Assembly (NCBI GenBank): GCA_903848655.1
Contig: CAINGT010000036.1
Coordinates: 1-63,789, forward strand
Source of the DNA: an uncultured Sphingomonadales bacterium
Lineage (GTDB): Bacteria > Pseudomonadota > Alphaproteobacteria > Sphingomonadales > Sphingomonadaceae
Reading direction: 5' to 3'
DNA length: 63,789 bases
The first letter of the stretch is position 1; every line of letters begins with the position of its first letter. Below, piece after piece: positions 34,783 to 45,242 of this stretch. A program made the position numbers and the translations under genes. The notes under the pieces were generated by a model. The model made no database searches and had not been told where the DNA came from. It saw only the letters and a list, made by a program, of their open reading frames with translations.

Positions 34783-36309
34783 CTATTGCCCGAACTTTGT
34801 ATCGCTTGCCACCCGGATCGCCTCACGCGCGGCGGCGAACAGGGCGCCGGCTTTGGCTTCGCATTCGCGCTGTTCGTAGGCCGGGTCGCTGTCGGCAACG
34901 ATGCCCGCGCCTGCCTGAACGTGCATCACCCCGTCCTTGAGCACGGCGGTGCGCAGCACGATGCACGAATCGACCGAGCCATCGGGGGCGAAATAGCCCA
35001 CCCCGCCGGCATAGGCACCGCGCGTTTCGCTTTCGAGTTCGGCGATGATTTCGCACGCGCGCACTTTGGGTGCGCCGCTGACGGTGCCTGCGGGAAACCC
35101 CGCGAACAGCGCATCGACCGATGTGGCGCGCGCGGTGTCAAGCTGCCCGACCACGTTCGACACGATGTGCATGACATGGCTGTAGCGTTCGACGGTATAG
35201 CTTTCGGTCACGCGCACGGTGCCCGCTTGCGCCACGCGCCCGACATCGTTGCGCCCGAGATCGAGCAGCATCAGGTGTTCGGCGCGTTCTTTGGGATCGT
35301 TCAGCAGGCTGGCGGCATTGGCGCGGTCTTCATCCGGCGTCGCGCCGCGTGGGCGGGTACCCGCGATGGGCCGGATCGTCACTTCGCCATCGCGGATCCG
35401 CACAAGGATTTCAGGGCTCGATCCGATCAGCGCAAAGCCGGGCAGATCAAGGAAATAGAGAAACGGCGAAGGATTGATCCGCCGCAACGCGCGATAGAGC
35501 GCCGCTGGCGGCAGCGCGAACGGCGCGGTAAAGCGCTGCGCCAGCACCACCTGAAAGATATCGCCCGCTTCGATATAGTCCTTTGCCCGCGCCACCATCG
35601 CGCCATAGCGTTCGGGCGGCAGCACCGGGGTGCGCACGGGATCGACCGGATCGGTCAGGCACGGTTCGGCGGGCAGCGGGCCCGCCAGCGCCGCCAGCGC
35701 GGCATCAAGGCGATCCCCCGCCGCCTCAACCGCGCGTGCTGGCGCGCCCGACGATGGCCAGACCGGCGATACCGCAACCAATTCATCGCTCAACCGGTCA
35801 AACACCAGCAGCACCGTCGGGCGCACGAACAGCATGTCGGGCAAAGCCAGCGCGCTGTCTGGCGCACGCGGCAGTTTTTCCACCAAGCCAATGGTTTCAT
35901 AGCCGAAATAGCCGACCAGACAGGCCAGCACCGGCGGCAGCCCGGCTGGCACATCGATCCGGCAGTCATCGACCAAGCGGCGCAAGGCATCGAGGCTGGT
36001 ACCCGGCAGCGGCACGAATGCATCGGGATCGGTGGCCCAAGCGCGGTTCACTTCGGCACCGGAGCCGTGCGCGCGAAACACCAGATCGGGCGCGAGGCCG
36101 AGCAAGCTGTAACGCCCGCGCACTTCGCCACCTTGCACCGATTCGAGCAGGAAATCGCCGCGCCCGCTGCGCATCAGTTTGAGTGCCGCGCCGACCGGGG
36201 TTTCGGTGTCGGCAATCAGGCGTCGCCACACCAGCGCCGGACGCCCTTGCGCCAGCGCGCCCAGCGCCGCTGCCGCATTGTCGGGGGCCGTCGTGGCGGC
36301 AGACGTCAT
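34783..36309 (-). CDS. trpE: Anthranilate synthase component I
   Basis: A 508-residue chorismate-using enzyme. C-terminal chorismate-binding motifs include IAGTRPRGATPDEDRANA, LMLLDLGRNDVGRVA, YSHVMHIVSNVVG, FPAGTVSGAPKVRACEII and RGAYAGGVGYFAPDG. The N-terminal domain carries LMRSGRGDFLLESVQGG, containing the LLES tryptophan feedback-binding element, so allosteric inhibition by Trp is expected. It overlaps the ppiD stop by four bases, placing ppiD and trpEGDC in one transcription unit. No leader peptide or attenuator was found between ppiD and trpE. Confidence 0.96.
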   Translation of the reverse strand: MTSAATTAPDNAAAALGALAQGRPALVWRRLIADTETPVGAALKLMRSGRGDFLLESVQGGEVRGRYSLLGLAPDLVFRAHGSGAEVNRAWATDPDAFVPLPGTSLDALRRLVDDCRIDVPAGLPPVLACLVGYFGYETIGLVEKLPRAPDSALALPDMLFVRPTVLLVFDRLSDELVAVSPVWPSSGAPARAVEAAGDRLDAALAALAGPLPAEPCLTDPVDPVRTPVLPPERYGAMVARAKDYIEAGDIFQVVLAQRFTAPFALPPAALYRALRRINPSPFLYFLDLPGFALIGSSPEILVRIRDGEVTIRPIAGTRPRGATPDEDRANAASLLNDPKERAEHLMLLDLGRNDVGRVAQAGTVRVTESYTVERYSHVMHIVSNVVGQLDTARATSVDALFAGFPAGTVSGAPKVRACEIIAELESETRGAYAGGVGYFAPDGSVDSCIVLRTAVLKDGVMHVQAGAGIVADSDPAYEQRECEAKAGALFAAAREAIRVASDTKFGQ

Positions 36310-38240
36310 TGCGCGCCCGACAGCGACGCGCCCAAAGTGCGGATTGCGGCTGCGTTGCGCTTTGACCCGATTTCACGCGCAATCGCGGTTCGCAACTGCT
36401 GTTCATATTCGCGCGCCAGCACTTTGCCGAGCGTGCTGGAAGCTGCTGCAAGCGTCGGATCGTTGGGCGCAACGCTGCCCGGCGTGATCGTATCGAGCGT
36501 CACCACCACCCAGCCCGCCTGGTTGGGCGCGGCCAGCTTGTGCGCGGTTCCCAGGCGCATCGCAAACATCTGTGCGACCGGCGCGGGGACACGGTCTTTC
36601 ATCTGCGCCACTTGTTCGCGGGTATAGGCCAGCGGATTGACCGGCGGCAGCGCCACCCCCAATTCATGCACAGCGGTGGCAAGCGGCGTTTTGGCAGTGA
36701 GCGCGGCCAGAATCTTGTCGGCTGCTGCCCCGGCGGCAGCAGCCCCCTGTTGGCGCATCCAGTCGCTGGCGACTTGCGCTTTGACTTCGGCAAGCGGCGC
36801 GGGCGTGGCGGCCGTGATCGTGCCGACATCGAACAGCGCAAATCGCGCGCCGCCGGGCAGTGCCGCGATCTGCGGCTGGCCTTCGCGTTCCATGCCGAAT
36901 GCGGTCGCCAGCAAAGGTTGCAGATCGGTTGCCGGTTTGGCTGCGGGCTGGCCCGGCTCCGTGCCATCGGCGATAACCGCGCCAGTGGTGATAACGGTCA
37001 GGCCGAATGCTTTGGCAACATCGGGCAGGCTGGCACCGGCTTCGACTTTTTCGCCGATCTGCGTGGCAAAGTCGGTCAGCGCGGCCTTGCGCCGTTCGGC
37101 GGTCAGCGCGGTGGCGATGGCTGCGCGCGCTTGCTCGAATGTCTTGCCGGGGTTGTTGCGAACGGCATCGACCCGCGCGACGATCCATCCCAATGTGCCT
37201 TTGGCCGGAGCGGTGACGCCGCCCGCTTTGGCCGCAAACACTGCGTCGGCCACCGCACGTCCGCTGTCGGTGGCGATCTGGTCGCGTGTCTTGTCGGCAA
37301 AGCTGGATGGGGCAAGGCCTTTGGCAATGGCGGCGGCGGCGATGGCTTTGCCTGCACCCAGTTCGGCGGCAAAGGCTTTGGCGGCAGATTCGGTCGGCAG
37401 GATGACTTGCGTGATCGAACGCGTTTCGCGTGGGGCATAAAGCGCTGCATCGGCATGATAACGTTTGCGGATATCGGCTTCGCCGGGCACGAACACGGTT
37501 TTCAGAACAGCGTCATCGATCACCGCATAGCGCACCGTGCGCCGCTCTGCGCGGTTATAGCGTGCCACATTGGCCCTGTAGAATGCGCCGATCTGATGAT
37601 CGGTGGGCAGTGTTTTGGGCGCAAATGCCGCCGATGGCAGAAACAGCAGATTGCCCTGCCGCAATTCCTTTTCCAGCGCGGCATATGTCATGCCGAGACC
37701 GAGCGGCATCACCGCGCCTTCGCCAGTGCCAGCAAACACCAGCCGGGTCATCAGCCCTTTGGCAATGTCATCGCGCACCAGCTTGTCCGACAGGCCGCGA
37801 GACTTGAGCAATTGCGTGTAAGCTTCCTGGCTGAACTTGCCATCGGGGCCTTGAAACGCCGGCAATTTGGCGATTTCGCTGTCGATCAGCCGATCGCTGA
37901 CGCCAAACCCGTGTTTATGACCCCATTCCCATGTCGCGGCGCGGTCGATCAGCCCGGTTACCACTTCATCGACCACGCCCTGCGCCAGAAAATCCTTCAT
38001 CGTCAAAGTCGGACTGCGCTGGCGTTCGCTGTCAAACGCGGTCCGCACGGTCTTTTCGACTTCGGTGCTGGAGATCGCGGTTGCGCCGACGCTGGCCACG
38101 CTGTCGTGGTTGAACAGATTGCCCGTCCCCATTCCGCCCAAGTCCGCCCCGGCGAAGGCCACGACGATCAGGACCAGAAAGACCAGCCCGAACGCGGCGC
38201 CAAAGCGGGAACCAATAACAGCACGAAGAAACGCGAGCAT
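36306..38240 (-). CDS. ppiD: Peptidylprolyl isomerase, PpiD/SurA-like
   Basis: A 644-residue inner-membrane-anchored periplasmic chaperone. One N-terminal membrane helix (about residues 12-32), a SurA_N-type chaperone segment (VGATAISSTEVEKTVRTAFD through YTQLLKSRGLSDKLVRDDI), a parvulin-like rotamase domain (about 240-350, YAPRETRSITQVILPTESAA) and a long C-terminal region. It assists folding of exported proteins near the Sec translocon. The start at 38240 has AAGGG upstream. It precedes trpE with a four-base overlap, a conserved arrangement in sphingomonads. It is divergent from tpiA. Confidence 0.9.
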   Translation of the reverse strand: MLAFLRAVIGSRFGAAFGLVFLVLIVVAFAGADLGGMGTGNLFNHDSVASVGATAISSTEVEKTVRTAFDSERQRSPTLTMKDFLAQGVVDEVVTGLIDRAATWEWGHKHGFGVSDRLIDSEIAKLPAFQGPDGKFSQEAYTQLLKSRGLSDKLVRDDIAKGLMTRLVFAGTGEGAVMPLGLGMTYAALEKELRQGNLLFLPSAAFAPKTLPTDHQIGAFYRANVARYNRAERRTVRYAVIDDAVLKTVFVPGEADIRKRYHADAALYAPRETRSITQVILPTESAAKAFAAELGAGKAIAAAAIAKGLAPSSFADKTRDQIATDSGRAVADAVFAAKAGGVTAPAKGTLGWIVARVDAVRNNPGKTFEQARAAIATALTAERRKAALTDFATQIGEKVEAGASLPDVAKAFGLTVITTGAVIADGTEPGQPAAKPATDLQPLLATAFGMEREGQPQIAALPGGARFALFDVGTITAATPAPLAEVKAQVASDWMRQQGAAAAGAAADKILAALTAKTPLATAVHELGVALPPVNPLAYTREQVAQMKDRVPAPVAQMFAMRLGTAHKLAAPNQAGWVVVTLDTITPGSVAPNDPTLAAASSTLGKVLAREYEQQLRTAIAREIGSKRNAAAIRTLGASLSGAQ

Positions 38241-38432
38241 GACAGCCCTTCGTTACGAGGGGAAAGACGCGCCGCCTTAATGGCTGGCGCGCGGTTCGCC
38301 AAGCCGCGAATTGTGGCGTGAGCGCACGCCGGGTTATCGGTGGAAAAGCCCGCGTCGCGTGTTTTGCATCGGACCAAGGGTTTGCTAGCGGCAAAGGAGT
38401 TACCGGCAACACCTTCAAGACAGGCAGACATC
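38241..38432. promoter_or_regulatory. Divergent ppiD / tpiA intergenic region
   Basis: The 192-base gap must contain promoters for both the ppiD-trp and tpiA units. It includes an AAAGGAGT (about 38394-38401) too far from the tpiA ATG to serve it, which may reflect an upstream short reading frame or chance. I see no consensus promoter or attenuator-like structure. Confidence 0.3.
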
Positions 38433-39197
38433 ATGGCGCAGCGCCCCACCATTGTCGGCAACTGGAAGATGAATGGCAGCCGCGCCATGCTGGTCGAGGC
38501 GCGCGCCATCGACCGCGTCGCCGCGCGCTACAAAGATGTCGCAGTGTCGCTGGCCCCGCCGTTTCCGCTGATCGCACTGTTGCGCGATGAAGTATCGGCG
38601 ATCGGCGTGGGCGGGCAGGATTGCCATGCGGCGGCCAAAGGCCCGCATACCGGCGACGTGTCCGCCGCGCTGCTGGCCGATATCGGTGCCGATTTCGTGA
38701 TCGTCGGGCATAGCGAACGCCGCCGCGATCACGGGGAAACCGATGCCGGCGTGCTGGCCAAAGCACAGGCGGCACTGACCGCCGGGCTTGGCGTGATCGT
38801 CTGTGTGGGTGAAACGCTGGACCAGCGCGACGCCGGGCAGGCAACTGCGGTGGTTGAGGCGCAAATCGAAGGGTCGCTGCCACAGGGTGAGGCCGCGTGC
38901 GAAGCGGCGGCACTGGGGCGGCTGGCCGTCGCTTATGAGCCGGTCTGGGCCATCGGCACCGGGCGCGTCGCCGAAGTCGGCGATGTCGTGGCGATGCATG
39001 CAGCGATCCGCGCGCGGCTGGACGCGCGGTTTGGCGATGCCGCTGCCCGGATTACCGTGCTCTATGGCGGATCGGTCACCGGTGACAACGCCGCCGCGCT
39101 GCTGTCCGCGCCCGGTGTCGGTGGCGCGCTCGTCGGCGGGGCCAGCCTGACAGCCGAAGCGTTCGGGCCGATCATCGCGGCGGCGAGCGCGGGGTGA
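38433..39197 (+). CDS. tpiA: Triose-phosphate isomerase
   Basis: A 254-residue glycolytic TIM barrel interconverting dihydroxyacetone phosphate and glyceraldehyde 3-phosphate. N-terminal VGNWKMNGS carries the catalytic Asn and Lys (residues 10 and 12 region), HSERRRDHGETD the electrophilic His, and AYEPVWAIGTG the catalytic Glu and flexible loop 6. Phosphate-binding YGGSVTGDNA and GGALVGGASL follow. The ATG at 38433 is set by homology. It is followed by secG and pyrG, a common alphaproteobacterial order. Confidence 0.96.
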   Translation: MAQRPTIVGNWKMNGSRAMLVEARAIDRVAARYKDVAVSLAPPFPLIALLRDEVSAIGVGGQDCHAAAKGPHTGDVSAALLADIGADFVIVGHSERRRDHGETDAGVLAKAQAALTAGLGVIVCVGETLDQRDAGQATAVVEAQIEGSLPQGEAACEAAALGRLAVAYEPVWAIGTGRVAEVGDVVAMHAAIRARLDARFGDAAARITVLYGGSVTGDNAAALLSAPGVGGALVGGASLTAEAFGPIIAAASAG

Positions 39198-39271
39198 TTG
39201 CGCGCGCCGGGGTTGCGCCGGGGGCGATGCGCGCCTAAGTCGCCGCAATAGCAAATGTCAGGCAGGGTGCG

Positions 39272-39652
39272 ATGTCGTTGTTCGTGTTTCTTACCATCGT
39301 GCAGGCGATCATCGCCGCGCTGCTGGTTACCGTCATTCTTATGCAGAAATCCGAAGGCGGCGGGCTGGGCGTGGGCAGCGGCCCGGCAGGGTTCATGTCG
39401 GCGCGCGGCGCGGCCGATTTCATGACGCGCGCAACCAGTGTGCTGGCGACGCTGTTCGTCGGCTTGTCTATCGTGCTGGCAGCATTGGCAGTCAGTGCCA
39501 GCGGCACGCGCAAAATTGATACCTCGCTGGCGCGTCCGGCACCGGTTCAGCCCGATCCGTTATCTGGGGGCGCGGTTCCAAACCCGTCGCCCAATCCTGC
39601 GCCTGCCAAGCCGGCACCGGCTGATCCGCTGAAAGGTGCCGCAAAGCAGTAA
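39272..39652 (+). CDS. secG: Preprotein translocase subunit SecG
   Basis: A 126-residue inner-membrane protein. Two membrane helices (about 2-22 and 55-75) frame the conserved loop LMQKSEGGGLGVGSG..MSARGAADFMTRAT. A Pro/Ala-rich tail ends PAKPAPADPLKGAAKQ, typical of alphaproteobacterial SecG. It assists SecYE-mediated export. The start has AGGG about 8 bases upstream. It lies between tpiA and pyrG. Confidence 0.94.
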   Translation: MSLFVFLTIVQAIIAALLVTVILMQKSEGGGLGVGSGPAGFMSARGAADFMTRATSVLATLFVGLSIVLAALAVSASGTRKIDTSLARPAPVQPDPLSGGAVPNPSPNPAPAKPAPADPLKGAAKQ

Positions 39653-39795
39653 CATCGTCGCGCCATGACGTGTGCCGCGCCCATCATGCAGCGCTTGGCT
39701 GCGTGAGGTATAAGACATGCCTGTGGATTGCCGGGCATAATTTCCCCGGGGGCGGCTTGCGCGCTGCTACCCAAAGCCGGTAAGGTCCTCTTCCC

Positions 39796-41427
39796 ATGGC
39801 GCGGTTCATTTTCATTACCGGCGGCGTGGTTTCCTCGCTTGGCAAAGGGCTCATGGCGGCAAGCCTTGCCGCCTTGTTGCAGGCGCGCGGGTTTCGCGTG
39901 CGCATCCGCAAGTTCGACCCCTATCTCAATGTCGATCCCGGCACGATGAGCCCCTATCAGCACGGCGAAGTGTTCGTGACCGACGATGGGGCAGAAACCG
40001 ATCTCGATCTTGGCCACTATGAACGCTTTACCGGCGTTTCGGCGCGCCAGGCCGACAATATTACTTCGGGCCGGATCTATCGCGATATTATCGCGCGCGA
40101 ACGGCGCGGCGATTATCTCGGCGCGACGGTGCAAGTCATCCCGCACGTGACCGATGCGATCAAGCAATTCGCCCAAGCCGAAACCGATGATCTCGATTTC
40201 GTGCTGTGCGAAATCGGTGGCACGGTCGGCGATATCGAAGGCTTGCCGTTTATCGAGGCGCTGCGCCAGTTGCACAACGAACTGGGCCGCGAACTGTCGT
40301 GCTTTGTCCACGTAACGCTCGTGCCCTATATCGCGGCGGCGGGCGAATTGAAGACCAAGCCGACCCAGCATTCGGTGCGCGAACTGACCGGGTTGGGAAT
40401 TCAGCCCAATATCCTGCTGTGCCGCTGCGAAAAGCCTTTGCCCGACGGCGAACGCGCCAAAATCGCGCTGTTTTGCAATGTGCGCAAATCGGCGGTGATC
40501 CCCGCGCTCGATGCCAGCAGCATCTATTCGGTACCGCTGCAATATCATGCCGAAGGGCTCGACAACGAAGTGCTGCGCCATTTCGGCTTGACCGCGCCCG
40601 AACCGGACCTCGCGCGCTGGAGCGATATTGACGAGCGCTTTCACCATCCCGAAGGCGAAGTGACCATCGGCGTGGTCGGCAAATATGTCGGCCTGCCCGA
40701 TGCCTACAAGTCGTTGAACGAAGCGCTGCTGCACGGCGGGCTCGCCAACCGGGTCAAAGTGCATATCCGTTGGCTCGATGCCGAAGTGTTTGAACAGGAC
40801 AATGCCGCGATTGCCGCCGCACTCGAACCGCTGCACGCGATTCTGGTGCCCGGCGGGTTTGGCGAGCGCGGGACCGAGGGCAAGATCGCCTCGGTCCGCT
40901 TTGCGCGCGAACGCGGCGTGCCGTTTTTCGGCATTTGTCTCGGAATGCAGATGGCGTGTATCGAAGCGGCGCGCAACACCGCCGGAATCGCGGCTGCCGG
41001 ATCGACCGAATTCAGCCCAAGCGTGGAACCAGTCGTGGGCATCATCACCGAATGGATGACCGCCGAAGGGCTGCAAACCCGCGCTGAAGGCGGCGATCTG
41101 GGCGGCACGATGCGGCTGGGTGCCTATCGCGCGCACTTGTCGGGCAATAGCCGGGTCGCCGCGATTTATGGTGCCACCACGATCAGCGAACGCCACCGCC
41201 ACCGCTATGAAGTCAATGCCGCCTATCGCGACCGGCTGGAGGCAGGCGGGCTGGTGTTTTCGGGCATGTCGCCCGATGGCCTGCTGCCCGAAATCGTCGA
41301 GCGGCCCGATCATCCGTGGTTTGTCGGCGTACAATTCCATCCCGAACTCAAAAGCCGCCCGCTCGATCCGCACCCGCTGTTCCGCGATTTCATCGCCGCA
41401 GCGGTCAAACAAGCGCGGCTGGTGTAA
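39796..41427 (+). CDS. pyrG: CTP synthase
   Basis: A 543-residue enzyme aminating UTP to CTP. The N-terminal amidoligase domain begins [20 protein letters not shown] with the ATP-binding loop, followed by [20 protein letters not shown] and [18 protein letters not shown]. The C-terminal glutamine amidotransferase has its nucleophile in [13 protein letters not shown] and the triad His/Glu in [10 protein letters not shown]. The length is normal. AAGGTCC is upstream of the ATG. It is followed five bases later by dapB. Confidence 0.97.
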   Translation: MARFIFITGGVVSSLGKGLMAASLAALLQARGFRVRIRKFDPYLNVDPGTMSPYQHGEVFVTDDGAETDLDLGHYERFTGVSARQADNITSGRIYRDIIARERRGDYLGATVQVIPHVTDAIKQFAQAETDDLDFVLCEIGGTVGDIEGLPFIEALRQLHNELGRELSCFVHVTLVPYIAAAGELKTKPTQHSVRELTGLGIQPNILLCRCEKPLPDGERAKIALFCNVRKSAVIPALDASSIYSVPLQYHAEGLDNEVLRHFGLTAPEPDLARWSDIDERFHHPEGEVTIGVVGKYVGLPDAYKSLNEALLHGGLANRVKVHIRWLDAEVFEQDNAAIAAALEPLHAILVPGGFGERGTEGKIASVRFARERGVPFFGICLGMQMACIEAARNTAGIAAAGSTEFSPSVEPVVGIITEWMTAEGLQTRAEGGDLGGTMRLGAYRAHLSGNSRVAAIYGATTISERHRHRYEVNAAYRDRLEAGGLVFSGMSPDGLLPEIVERPDHPWFVGVQFHPELKSRPLDPHPLFRDFIAAAVKQARLV

Positions 41428-41431
41428 TACC

Positions 41432-42160
41432 ATGGCCAGAATCGGGATCATCGGCAGCGCGGGCCGGATGGGGCAAGCCTTGGCGGCGGCGATTGCCGAT
41501 GCGGGGCACGTCCAGTCGGGCGGGATCGATCAGGGCGGTGATCCGGCGGCGCTGGCGCTGGCGAGCGATGTCCTGATCGATTTTTCCGCGCCAGCCGCGC
41601 TCGAAGCCAATTGTGAGGCGGCGATTGCTGCCGGGGTGCCGCTGCTGGTCGGCACCACCGGGCTGGAAGAGCGCCACCACTGGCTGATCGATGCGGCCGC
41701 GGTGTCGATCCCGGTGCTGCAAACCGGCAATACCAGCTTGGGCGTTACCCTGCTGGCGCATCTGGTGCGCGAAGCGGCGCAACGGCTTGGCCCCGAATGG
41801 GATATCGAAATCGTTGAAACGCACCATCGCAACAAGATCGACGCGCCATCGGGCACCGCGCTGCTGCTGGGTGAAGCGGCGGCAAGCGGGCGCGGAGAAG
41901 CCTTGCGCGATATCGAATTGCGCGCGCGCGATGGTGTGACCGGCGCGCGCGATCCGGGCACTATCGGCTTTGCCAGCTTGCGCGGCGGCACCGTCGCGGG
42001 CGATCATGCGGTGCATTTCCTGGCCGACAACGAACGACTCACGCTGGCACACGTGGCGGAAAACCGCGCGATCTTTGCACGCGGCGCGGTGCGCGCGGGC
42101 GAATGGCTGCTGGGCCGCGCGCCGGGGCGCTATACGATGCCGCACGTGCTCGATCTGTGA
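41432..42160 (+). CDS. dapB: 4-hydroxy-tetrahydrodipicolinate reductase
   Basis: A 242-residue NAD(P)H enzyme of lysine and diaminopimelate synthesis. N-terminal Rossmann motif IGIIGSAGRMGQALAAAI, central LIDFSAPAALEAN and GTTGLEERH, catalytic His-His pair with Lys in ETHHRNKIDAPSGTALLLG, and SLRGGTVAGDHAVHFL. It lacks part of the usual insertion after the nucleotide-binding motif, so it is slightly short but complete. It starts four bases after the pyrG stop codon, and its own stop overlaps the nth GTG. Confidence 0.95.
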   Translation: MARIGIIGSAGRMGQALAAAIADAGHVQSGGIDQGGDPAALALASDVLIDFSAPAALEANCEAAIAAGVPLLVGTTGLEERHHWLIDAAAVSIPVLQTGNTSLGVTLLAHLVREAAQRLGPEWDIEIVETHHRNKIDAPSGTALLLGEAAASGRGEALRDIELRARDGVTGARDPGTIGFASLRGGTVAGDHAVHFLADNERLTLAHVAENRAIFARGAVRAGEWLLGRAPGRYTMPHVLDL

Positions 42161-42792
42161 ACCGCGCGCAGATTTTCGAATTCTTTCGGCGGCTGGCCGA
42201 AGCCGATCCCGCGCCGCAGACCGAATTGGCCTATGGCAATACTTATCAGTTGCTGGTGGCGGTAACGCTATCGGCGCAATCGACCGATGTCGGCGTGAAC
42301 AAGGCGACGCGCGCGCTGTTTCAGACCGTGCACACCCCGGCGGACATGGTCGCGCTCGGTGAAGACGGGCTAAAGGCGCATATCAAGACCATTGGCCTGT
42401 TCAACACCAAAGCAAAGAATGTGATCGCGCTGTCGCAAGCTTTGATCCGCGATCATGGCGGCGAAGTGCCGAACAACCGCGACGCCTTAACCGCGCTGCC
42501 TGGCGTTGGGCGCAAGACCGCCAATGTCGTGCTCAATTGCGCGTTCGGGGCCGAAACGTTTGCTGTTGATACGCACATTTTCCGCGTGGGCAACCGCACC
42601 GGCCTTGCCCCCGGCAAGACCGTGGTGGCGGTGGAACGGGGTCTGGACAAGCGCGTCCCCGCCCCATTCCGCGTCGGCGCGCACCACTGGCTGATCCTGC
42701 ATGGCCGCTATGTCTGCAAAGCGCGCAAACCCGAATGCTGGCGCTGCCCGGTCACTGATCTGTGCCGGTTCAAGGACAAAGTGGCGGGATAA
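42157..42792 (+). CDS. nth: Endonuclease III (DNA glycosylase/AP lyase)
   Basis: A 211-residue base-excision repair enzyme for oxidised pyrimidines. The helix-hairpin-helix is LPGVGRKTANVVL with the catalytic Lys, and the catalytic Asp is in VDTHIFRVGNR. The C-terminal [4Fe-4S] loop is C-x6-C-x2-C-x5-C (CKARKPECWRCPVTDLC). The start is a GTG at 42157 overlapping the dapB stop (GTGA); the in-frame ATG further upstream lies inside dapB and is unlikely. Confidence 0.96.
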   Translation: MNRAQIFEFFRRLAEADPAPQTELAYGNTYQLLVAVTLSAQSTDVGVNKATRALFQTVHTPADMVALGEDGLKAHIKTIGLFNTKAKNVIALSQALIRDHGGEVPNNRDALTALPGVGRKTANVVLNCAFGAETFAVDTHIFRVGNRTGLAPGKTVVAVERGLDKRVPAPFRVGAHHWLILHGRYVCKARKPECWRCPVTDLCRFKDKVAG

Positions 42793-42818
42793 GTTTGTCG
42801 CCGCGCTGAGGCGGAGGG

Positions 42819-44111
42819 TTACAAATGCAACCCGCGCCGCCCGTGTTCGGGCGTATCGTGCGGTGCGGTGACGAGCGTCGCGTCGGGGTCGAGCGGGGGT
42901 TGCAGCATCCCTTCCCAATGGGTGATAACCGTCGTTGCCACCGCATTGCCGACGACATTCGTCGCCGTTCGGCCCATATCGAGGAACGTATCGACCCCCA
43001 GCAGCAGCGCAATCCCTTCGACCGGCAGGCCGAACTGGGTAAGCGTGGCGGCGATCACCACCAGACTGGCGCGTGGCACCCCGGCGATGCCTTTGGACGT
43101 AATCATCAATGTCAGCAGCATCGCCACTTGCTGCCCCGCCGACAGCGGGATGTTGTAGGCTTGGGCGATGAACAGCGTGGCAAAGCTGGTGTACATCATC
43201 GACCCGTCAAGGTTGAACGAATAGCCCAGCGGCAGCACGAAGCCTGAAATGCGGCGCGGCACACCAAACCGGTCGAGTGCGGCAAACAGCCGGGGTAACG
43301 CCGATTCGGAGCTGGCGGTGGCAAACGCCAGCAGCAGCGGTTCGCGGATATAGCGAGCCAGCAAAAAGGCGCGCCGCCCAAGGAACGCACTGGCGACACC
43401 AAACAGCAGCAGCCAGAACAGCGCCAGCCCGCCATAGAATTCCAGGACAAACGCGCCATATGTCAGCAGGATGCCCAAGCCCCGCGTGGCGATCACCGCC
43501 GCCAGCGCGCCAAACACCGCCAGCGGCGCGGCGCGCATGACATAGCCGGTCATTGTCAGCATCATCGCCACCAGCGCCTCTGCCCCGCGTACCAGTGGCG
43601 CGGCGCTTTCCCCCAAGGCGGACAGCGCCACCCCGGAAAACAACGCAAACACCAGAATTTGCAGCACATTGTTCTGCGCCATGGCGTCGATCACGCTGAC
43701 CGGCACGACTTCGAGGACAAAGTGGCGGAAGGTGAATTCGCTTGTCGCCAGCGCGGTAACTGGCGCTTGCGCGACGAAGTGCAACCCGTGCCCCGGCTGA
43801 AACAGATTGACCAGAACCAGCCCAAGCCCGATTGACGTCAGGCTGGCGCAGATGAACCAGCCGAGCGCGCGCCCGCCGATCCGCCCCAATGCGGTGCTGT
43901 CACCCATTGCCGCGATCCCGGTGACGAGCGTGCCCAAAATCAGCGGGGCGATGATCATCTTGATAAGCCGCAAGAACACTTCGGGCAGCAGCTTGAGCGT
44001 ATCGGCGATTGCCGCCAAGGTCGGGCTGTCAGCCGGATAGGCCGCATGAAGCGCTGCGCCGAGCGCGATCCCGGCGACCAACCCGATCAGGATGTACCAA
44101 GTCAGCCGCAT
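42819..44111 (-). CDS. Dicarboxylate/amino acid:cation symporter (DctA/GltP family)
   Basis: A 430-residue secondary transporter of the DAACS family. Hallmarks are the serine-rich re-entrant loop with [15 protein letters not shown], the TM7-like [21 protein letters not shown], the second hairpin [18 protein letters not shown], and [20 protein letters not shown]. Eight helices and two hairpins are expected. The substrate could be C4-dicarboxylates or glutamate/aspartate. The ATG at 44111 (MRLTWY) overlaps the aroC stop, so it is transcribed with aroC. Confidence 0.92.
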   Translation of the reverse strand: MRLTWYILIGLVAGIALGAALHAAYPADSPTLAAIADTLKLLPEVFLRLIKMIIAPLILGTLVTGIAAMGDSTALGRIGGRALGWFICASLTSIGLGLVLVNLFQPGHGLHFVAQAPVTALATSEFTFRHFVLEVVPVSVIDAMAQNNVLQILVFALFSGVALSALGESAAPLVRGAEALVAMMLTMTGYVMRAAPLAVFGALAAVIATRGLGILLTYGAFVLEFYGGLALFWLLLFGVASAFLGRRAFLLARYIREPLLLAFATASSESALPRLFAALDRFGVPRRISGFVLPLGYSFNLDGSMMYTSFATLFIAQAYNIPLSAGQQVAMLLTLMITSKGIAGVPRASLVVIAATLTQFGLPVEGIALLLGVDTFLDMGRTATNVVGNAVATTVITHWEGMLQPPLDPDATLVTAPHDTPEHGRRGLHL

Positions 44112-45172
44112 TGCGCGCGATGCAGCAATTTGTGATCGGCCAGCACCGCAGCCATCATCGCCGCTACCACCGGCACCCCGCGAATCCCCACGCAAGGGTC
44201 GTGGCGGCCTTTGGTGAACAGTTCGGTCGCTTCGCCATCTCGGGTGATCGTCGGCTGCGCGGTCAGGATCGACGATGTCGGCTTGAACGCCACGCGCACC
44301 ACTACCGGCTGGCCGGTCGAAATCCCCCCCGCGATCCCGCCCGCATGGTTGGCGGTGAACACCGGCTTGCCATCGGTACCGGGGCGCATCGGATCGGCAT
44401 TGGCTTCGCCGCTATTGGCTGCGGCGGCAAAGCCATCGCCGATTTCCACACCTTTGACCGCGTTGATCCCCATCATCGCCAGCGCCAGTTCGGCATCGAG
44501 TTTGGCATAAAGCGGCGCGCCCCAGCCCGGCGGCACCCCGCTGGCGACACATTCGACCACCGCGCCGAGCGATGATCCGGCCAGCCGCGCGGCATCGATT
44601 TGCGCTTCCCAGCGCGCGGCGGCATCGGCATCGGGGCAGAAGAACGGATTGCGTTCAATTTCGGCGACATCGAACCGCGCGGGATCGATGGCATCGCCGC
44701 CGATGGCGCTGACATAAGCGATGATCGCGACTTCGGGAATCACCAGCCGCGCCACCGCGCCTGCTGCCACGCGCGCCGCCGTTTCGCGCGCCGATGATCG
44801 TCCGCCGCCGCGATAATCGCGAAACCCGTATTTGGCATCATAGGCATAATCGGCATGGCCGGGGCGATAGGCGCGCGCGACATCCGAATAGTCTTTTGAC
44901 CGTTGATCCACGTTGTCGATTATCAGGCTGATCGGCGTGCCGGTGGTGCGGCCTTCGAATGTGCCCGACAGGATTCGCACCGCATCGGGTTCCTGCCGCT
45001 GGGTGGTAAAGCGCGACTGGCCTGGGCGGCGTGCATCGAGCCACGGCTGGATCACCGCCTCGGTCAGCGTCAGGCCGGGCGGACAGCCATCGACCACCGC
45101 GCCGAGCGCAGGCCCATGGCTTTCCCCCCAAGTGGTAAAGCGGAACACGTGTCCGAAAGTATTGCGGCTCAT
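44102..45172 (-). CDS. aroC: Chorismate synthase
   Basis: A 356-residue FMN-dependent enzyme making chorismate from EPSP, the branch point to tryptophan. Signatures: [54 protein letters not shown], and C-terminal SRDPCVG-like [21 protein letters not shown] chose ATG at 45172 (MSRNTFG) from homology. It lies between the MarR gene and the symporter on the minus strand. Confidence 0.97.
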   Translation of the reverse strand: MSRNTFGHVFRFTTWGESHGPALGAVVDGCPPGLTLTEAVIQPWLDARRPGQSRFTTQRQEPDAVRILSGTFEGRTTGTPISLIIDNVDQRSKDYSDVARAYRPGHADYAYDAKYGFRDYRGGGRSSARETAARVAAGAVARLVIPEVAIIAYVSAIGGDAIDPARFDVAEIERNPFFCPDADAAARWEAQIDAARLAGSSLGAVVECVASGVPPGWGAPLYAKLDAELALAMMGINAVKGVEIGDGFAAAANSGEANADPMRPGTDGKPVFTANHAGGIAGGISTGQPVVVRVAFKPTSSILTAQPTITRDGEATELFTKGRHDPCVGIRGVPVVAAMMAAVLADHKLLHRAQCG

Positions 45173-45242
45173 GACCCGCGTTCTGTGGGCTATCTGGCGC
45201 GCGATGTCTACTGTTGCGGCAGGGCTGCCGTAAACGCGCTGG

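Noticed and set aside
34777..36306. Trp leader/attenuator before trpE
   Set aside because: trpE overlaps ppiD by four bases, leaving no room for a leader peptide, and no Trp-rich short frame was found.
34012..36627. 871-codon plus-strand frame across trpD, trpG and trpE
   Set aside because: It is antisense to three certain genes and shows low-complexity Arg/His/Gln composition.
36540..38321. 593-codon plus-strand frame opposite ppiD
   Set aside because: Antisense shadow with no family features; ppiD has a membrane anchor and rotamase motifs.
39547..41451. 634-codon minus-strand frame opposite pyrG
   Set aside because: pyrG motifs are unambiguous on the plus strand; the antisense frame is His/Arg-rich shadow.
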